Assembly: GCA_964592855.1 (NCBI GenBank)
Contig: CAZQKI010000184.1
Location: 1 to 8,965 of the forward strand
Length of the DNA stretch: 8,965 nucleotides
From: JAAYLN01 sp964592855
Lineage (GTDB): Bacteria > Verrucomicrobiota > Kiritimatiellia > RFP12 > JAAYLN01
Reading direction: 5' to 3'
This document shows positions 6,179-8,965 of the stretch, one piece after another. The translations under genes were made by a program, and so were the position numbers. The notes under the pieces are model-generated. The model saw only the letters and a list, made by a program, of their open reading frames with translations, was not told the DNA's origin and searched no databases. Position 1 is the stretch's first letter, and each line of letters begins with the position of its first letter.

Positions 6179-8614
6179 ATGGCCTCAAAAAAGAAAAGAC
6201 CGCAGACGGAGCCGGTTGAAGTCGTCAAGGATGCCGTTGTGGCGGATGCGGCCACCTTGGTTCTGGCGCGCGAAATCTATCCGGATGAACTGCCGGTCAT
6301 CCCCGTCGTGGGGCGCCCCATGTTTCCGCGGTTGAACGCGCCGGTCGTCATCGACAATCCCGAACTCATCACCTTGCTGACGGAACGGGTGAAGAACAAG
6401 CAGAAGCATGTCGCGGTGGTGCTGCGCAAGGACCCGCCGGCCGGCGTGGAACCGGCCGCACTTGCGCCCGCCGGGGAGATGTGCCGCGTGGGGGTCGTGG
6501 CGGAGATCGTCCAGATCAACCAGCCCAACGAGAACCTGATTCATGTCCTGGTGGCGACGCATGAGCGCCTCCGCATTCTCAGCTACGTCTCCGAGAAGCC
6601 CGTGCTGATCGCCAAGGTCGAATATCTCCTTGAACCCGACATGAGCGACAATGCCGAGCTCAAGGCCTACTCCATCTCCGTCGTGCAGGCCATCAAGAGC
6701 CTCGTGCAGCTCAATCCGCTTCACAAGGAGGAACTGGGGCTGCTGATGCAGCACGGCAGCCTCTCCGAGCCGGGACGGCTGGCCGACATCGCCGCCGCGC
6801 TGACAACCGCTTCCGCCGTCGAACAGCAGGAGGTGCTGGAGACGGTCAACATCCGCGACCGCCTCGACAAGGTCCTGTTTCTGCTCCGCAAGGAGATCGA
6901 CATCTCGCGCATCCAGGTCAAGATCGGCAGCCAGGTCGACGAGAAGATCTCCAAGACGCAGCGCGAGTTCTTCCTGCGCGAGCAGCTCCGCGTGATCAAG
7001 AAGGAGCTCGGCATCGAGAAGGAGGGCAAGGCTTCGGAGGTCGACCGGCTGGTGGAGCGCGCGGCGGCGCTCAAGCTTCCCGAAGAAGCCAAAACGCGCA
7101 TCGACGAGGAGCTGGAGAAGCTGAAGCTGCTCGAACCCGTTTCTCCCGAGTTTTCGGTGACGCGCAACTACCTCGATTGGCTGACGGCGCTCCCGTGGGG
7201 CATCTTCACGCCGGACCAGATGGACCTGAAGCGGGCGGCGAAGATGCTCGATGAAGACCACTACGGCCTGCAGGATGTGAAGGAGCGCATTCTGGAATTT
7301 CTGGCCGTGGGCGTGCTCAAGGGGGGCATCTCGGGCTCGATTCTCTGCTTCGTGGGGCCGCCGGGCGTGGGCAAGACCTCGCTCGGGCGCTCGATCGCGC
7401 GCGCGACGGGACGCAACTTCTACCGCTTCAGCGTGGGGGGGATGCGCGACGAGGCGGAGATCAAGGGCCATCGCCGCACCTACATCGGCGCGATGCCGGG
7501 CAAGCTCATCCAGGTGCTGAAGAACTGCAAGAGCGCCAACCCCGTCATCATGATCGACGAGATCGACAAGATCGGCATGAGCTACCAGGGCGACCCCGCC
7601 TCCGCGCTGCTGGAGGTGCTGGACCCCGAGCAGAACGCCGACTTCCTCGACCACTACCTCGATGTCCGCTTCGACCTGCGGAACGTCTTCTTCATCTGCA
7701 CGGCGAACCAGCTCGACACCATCCCGCGCCCGCTGCTCGACCGGATGGAGGTGATCCATCTCGCGGGCTACATTCTGCAGGAGAAGATGGAGATCGGGAA
7801 GCGCTACCTGATCCCCAAGACGCGCGAGGCGAGCGGACTCAAGCCCGAGCAGATCAAGCTCACCGTGCCGGCGTTGCGCCGCATTGTCGACGGCTGGGCG
7901 CGCGAGTCGGGGGTGCGCAGCCTGGAGCAGCAGATCGGCAAGATCATGCGCAAGACGGCGCGGAAGATCATCGAGGCCACCGCCAAGCGCGTCACCATCG
8001 ATGTGAAGGACGTGGAGGGCATGCTGGGCCGCCCGACCTTCTTCGACGATCCGAACGTGACGCGCCCCGGCATCGGCGTGGCCACGGGGCTCGCCTGGAC
8101 CAGCATGGGCGGCGAAACGCTGGTGATCGAGGCGATCAGCCTCCCGAGCGAGCATGCGGCGTTCAAGCATACGGGGCAGCTCGGCGACGTGATGGTGGAG
8201 AGCGCCGAAATTGCCTACTCCTACGTCCGCAAGTACCTGAAGGACAACACCGAGGCCTCGGCCCGTCTGGAGCACAGTCAGGTTCATCTGCACGTCCCCG
8301 CCGGGGCGACGAAGAAGGACGGCCCCTCCGCGGGCATCTCGATGGCGACGGCGATCTACTCGCTCGCCACGGACCAGCGCGTCCGCCAGCGGATCGCCAT
8401 GACCGGCGAGCTGACGCTGACGGGGCGCGTCATGCCGATCGGCGGGCTCAAGGAGAAGACGATCGCCGCGCGCCGCAGCGGGATCAAGACGCTGATCTTC
8501 CCCGAGGAGAACCGCAAGGATTACGAACTGCTGCCCGAACACATCCGCAAGGGGCTCACGCCCCACTTCGTCCGTCAGTTCACGGAGGTCGTGGCGATCT
8601 GCTTCGGCAAGTAA
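6179..8614 (+). CDS. lon: ATP-dependent serine protease Lon (LonA type)
   Basis: Cytoplasmic hexameric AAA+ protease that unfolds and degrades misfolded and regulatory proteins. The 811-residue length and domain order are those of LonA. An N-terminal substrate-binding domain spans about 38-240 (ELPVIPVVGRPMFP), followed by a coiled linker with DEKISKTQREFFLREQLR (254-271). In the AAA+ module, Walker A is GPPGVGKT (393-400), Walker B is VIMIDEID (456-463), and the sensor region is FFICTAN (504-510). The protease domain has Ser717 in KKDGPSAG and Lys760 in GGLKEK, 43 residues apart as in the E. coli Ser679/Lys722 dyad. A lysine-rich stretch MASKKKR opens the protein, with about 30 non-conserved residues before the conserved domain. 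No frameshift or lost catalytic residue. The start is set by AAGGA 8 bases upstream of ATG 6179. It is monocistronic as far as the window shows, divergent from the dehydrogenase gene. Confidence 0.97.
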   Translation: MASKKKRPQTEPVEVVKDAVVADAATLVLAREIYPDELPVIPVVGRPMFPRLNAPVVIDNPELITLLTERVKNKQKHVAVVLRKDPPAGVEPAALAPAGEMCRVGVVAEIVQINQPNENLIHVLVATHERLRILSYVSEKPVLIAKVEYLLEPDMSDNAELKAYSISVVQAIKSLVQLNPLHKEELGLLMQHGSLSEPGRLADIAAALTTASAVEQQEVLETVNIRDRLDKVLFLLRKEIDISRIQVKIGSQVDEKISKTQREFFLREQLRVIKKELGIEKEGKASEVDRLVERAAALKLPEEAKTRIDEELEKLKLLEPVSPEFSVTRNYLDWLTALPWGIFTPDQMDLKRAAKMLDEDHYGLQDVKERILEFLAVGVLKGGISGSILCFVGPPGVGKTSLGRSIARATGRNFYRFSVGGMRDEAEIKGHRRTYIGAMPGKLIQVLKNCKSANPVIMIDEIDKIGMSYQGDPASALLEVLDPEQNADFLDHYLDVRFDLRNVFFICTANQLDTIPRPLLDRMEVIHLAGYILQEKMEIGKRYLIPKTREASGLKPEQIKLTVPALRRIVDGWARESGVRSLEQQIGKIMRKTARKIIEATAKRVTIDVKDVEGMLGRPTFFDDPNVTRPGIGVATGLAWTSMGGETLVIEAISLPSEHAAFKHTGQLGDVMVESAEIAYSYVRKYLKDNTEASARLEHSQVHLHVPAGATKKDGPSAGISMATAIYSLATDQRVRQRIAMTGELTLTGRVMPIGGLKEKTIAARRSGIKTLIFPEENRKDYELLPEHIRKGLTPHFVRQFTEVVAICFGK

Positions 8615-8634
8615 TCGTCTGCCACCACGAGCAG

Positions 8635-8754
8635 ATGGCGATCCAGGCGGCCGACGCAGCGGCGTCAATCCTCTATGCCGAGCGGAACCCGGGCTTTCTG
8701 GCGAAATTCTATGGCGACATGGGAAGCACTGGACCCCGCCGTCCCCGGCGGTAA
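8635..8754 (+). CDS. Possible short ORF or gene remnant downstream of lon
   Basis: A 39-residue reading frame from ATG 8635 to TAA 8752-8754, not recognised. Its first 30 residues have a plausible protein-like composition (IQAADAAASILYAERNPGF, then LAKFYGDMGS), whereas the last residues are read from the left arm of the structured repeat, which supplies the stop. There is no good ribosome site and the frame is also open upstream into the lon 3' end. It could be a fragment truncated by insertion of the repeat, or a chance frame in GC-rich DNA. Confidence 0.2.
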   Translation: MAIQAADAAASILYAERNPGFLAKFYGDMGSTGPRRPRR

Positions 8755-8816
8755 GCGAATGAAGCCGTCGTTCCGGCTCATTATTCGCTACGGCGGAGGA
8801 CCGCCGGGTCCAGCGC
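8726..8816. repeat. 91-base structured inverted repeat with cloverleaf folding (REPIN/MITE-like or structured RNA)
   Basis: The two ends pair: CTGGACCC (8729-8736) with GGGTCCAG (8806-8813), extended past one A/C mismatch by GC/GC (8726-8727 with 8815-8816). Inside are three hairpins. Left: CCGCCG, loop TCCC, CGGCGG (8736-8751). Centre: AGCGAAT (8754-8760) with ATTCGCT (8783-8789), a G-T and an A-T pair, then AGCCG (8763-8767) with CGGCT (8774-8778), loop of 6. Right: CGGCGG, loop AGGA, CCGCCG (8791-8806). The two side hairpins occupy mirror positions and have exchanged strands (CCGCCG versus CGGCGG), so pairing is kept though the long inverted repeat mismatches there. It is not a tRNA (no T-loop motif or usual arm sizes). 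Copy number elsewhere is unknown. Confidence 0.75.
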
Positions 8817-8912
8817 GGTTTCAGGGACGGAGACGGCATGCGATGACGGGGCCGTGGCAGGCTTGTGCCCGTTGTGCCTGATGTGGCCATAACGACCGCT
8901 CGCGCCCGGCTC

Positions 8913-8962
8913 GATGCGTCCGCAAAAGTAGCGCGGGACGTATCGGACCGCGCAAACGCATC
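8913..8962. repeat. Nested inverted repeat near the window end
   Basis: Outer arms GATGCGT (8913-8919) and ACGCATC (8956-8962) enclose inner arms GCGCGG (8931-8936) and CCGCGC (8948-8953) with an 11-base loop; 11 and 2 unpaired bases separate the stems on the two sides. It could be a 5' leader structure of a gene beyond the window, a second repeat element, or chance pairing in GC-rich sequence. Confidence 0.35.
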
Positions 8963-8965
8963 CGA

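Larger units (their letters stand above)
8615..8965. other. Gene-poor tail downstream of lon
   Basis: These 351 bases after the lon stop hold no convincing gene on either strand. They contain the short frame at 8635-8754, the cloverleaf inverted repeat at 8726-8816, a 7-base tandem repeat TTGTGCC (8863-8869 and 8872-8878) and a nested inverted repeat at 8913-8962. No T-tract follows any hairpin, so no classical intrinsic terminator for lon was found. Confidence 0.7.

Noticed and set aside
8615..8725. Rho-independent terminator directly after lon
   Set aside because: Only weak hairpins such as GCCG/CGGC are present and no T-run follows; not supportable.
8726..8816. Cloverleaf element as a tRNA gene or an integron attC site
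   Set aside because: No T-loop GTTCRA-type motif, no seven-base acceptor arm plus tRNA arm spacing, and no GTTRRRY/RYYYAAC core pair for attC.
8675..8881. A 68-codon plus-strand frame running through the cloverleaf repeat
   Set aside because: It consists mainly of the palindromic repeat, has no ribosome site and a composition expected from repeat DNA; unlikely to be a gene.
6185..8890. A 901-codon open frame on the minus strand covering the whole lon gene
   Set aside because: It is the antisense shadow of lon in GC-rich DNA: the plus-strand frame has every Lon motif, while the antisense translation is Arg/His/Leu/Asp-rich low-complexity sequence with no recognisable domain.

Overview
The window is a GC-rich, densely packed bacterial chromosomal segment carrying mostly housekeeping genes: tRNA 3'-end maturation (cca), t6A synthesis, purine synthesis (purE) and ATP-dependent proteolysis (lon). 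No phage, plasmid, insertion-sequence, CRISPR, tRNA or rRNA signature was seen. The large two-part acetyl-xylan-esterase-like hydrolase, the TsaC-arginine-phosphatase fusion and the style of the Lon N-terminus would fit a member of the PVC group (Verrucomicrobiota/Kiritimatiellota-like). That placement is a weak inference from gene content only.

Layout. On the + strand, 3-1823 encodes a cytoplasmic alpha/beta hydrolase whose frame may begin upstream of the window. It overlaps by 29 bases the CCA tRNA nucleotidyltransferase gene (1795-3231). That gene runs tail-to-tail into a minus-strand unit with a 50-base overlap of the two 3' ends. The minus-strand unit reads, from right to left, purE (4788-4261), then a 357-residue fusion of a threonylcarbamoyl-AMP synthase domain and a low-molecular-weight phosphatase domain (4255-3182). 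A good sigma70-type promoter for this pair lies at 4822-4850, overlapping the stop codon of the next gene upstream. That gene is a type-2 malate/L-lactate dehydrogenase family oxidoreductase (5992-4847).

A 186-base divergent spacer (5993-6178) separates the dehydrogenase from lon (6179-8614, + strand). It holds a candidate promoter in each direction, a 10-base exact direct repeat whose two copies each lie 3 bases from one of the two -35 boxes, and a near-perfect 14-base palindrome at the presumed lon transcription start. This is the most regulatory-looking part of the window.

The last 351 bases (8615-8965) have no convincing gene. They contain a 91-base structured inverted repeat (8726-8816) that can fold as a cloverleaf of one closing stem and three hairpins, then a second nested inverted repeat (8913-8962). 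The cloverleaf has two side hairpins with swapped strand composition, so pairing appears kept while sequence is not. It may belong to a dispersed palindromic repeat family (REPIN/MITE-like) or act as an RNA element. It is the best candidate here for something undescribed. The fused TsaC-arginine-phosphatase protein is the most interesting protein-level observation.
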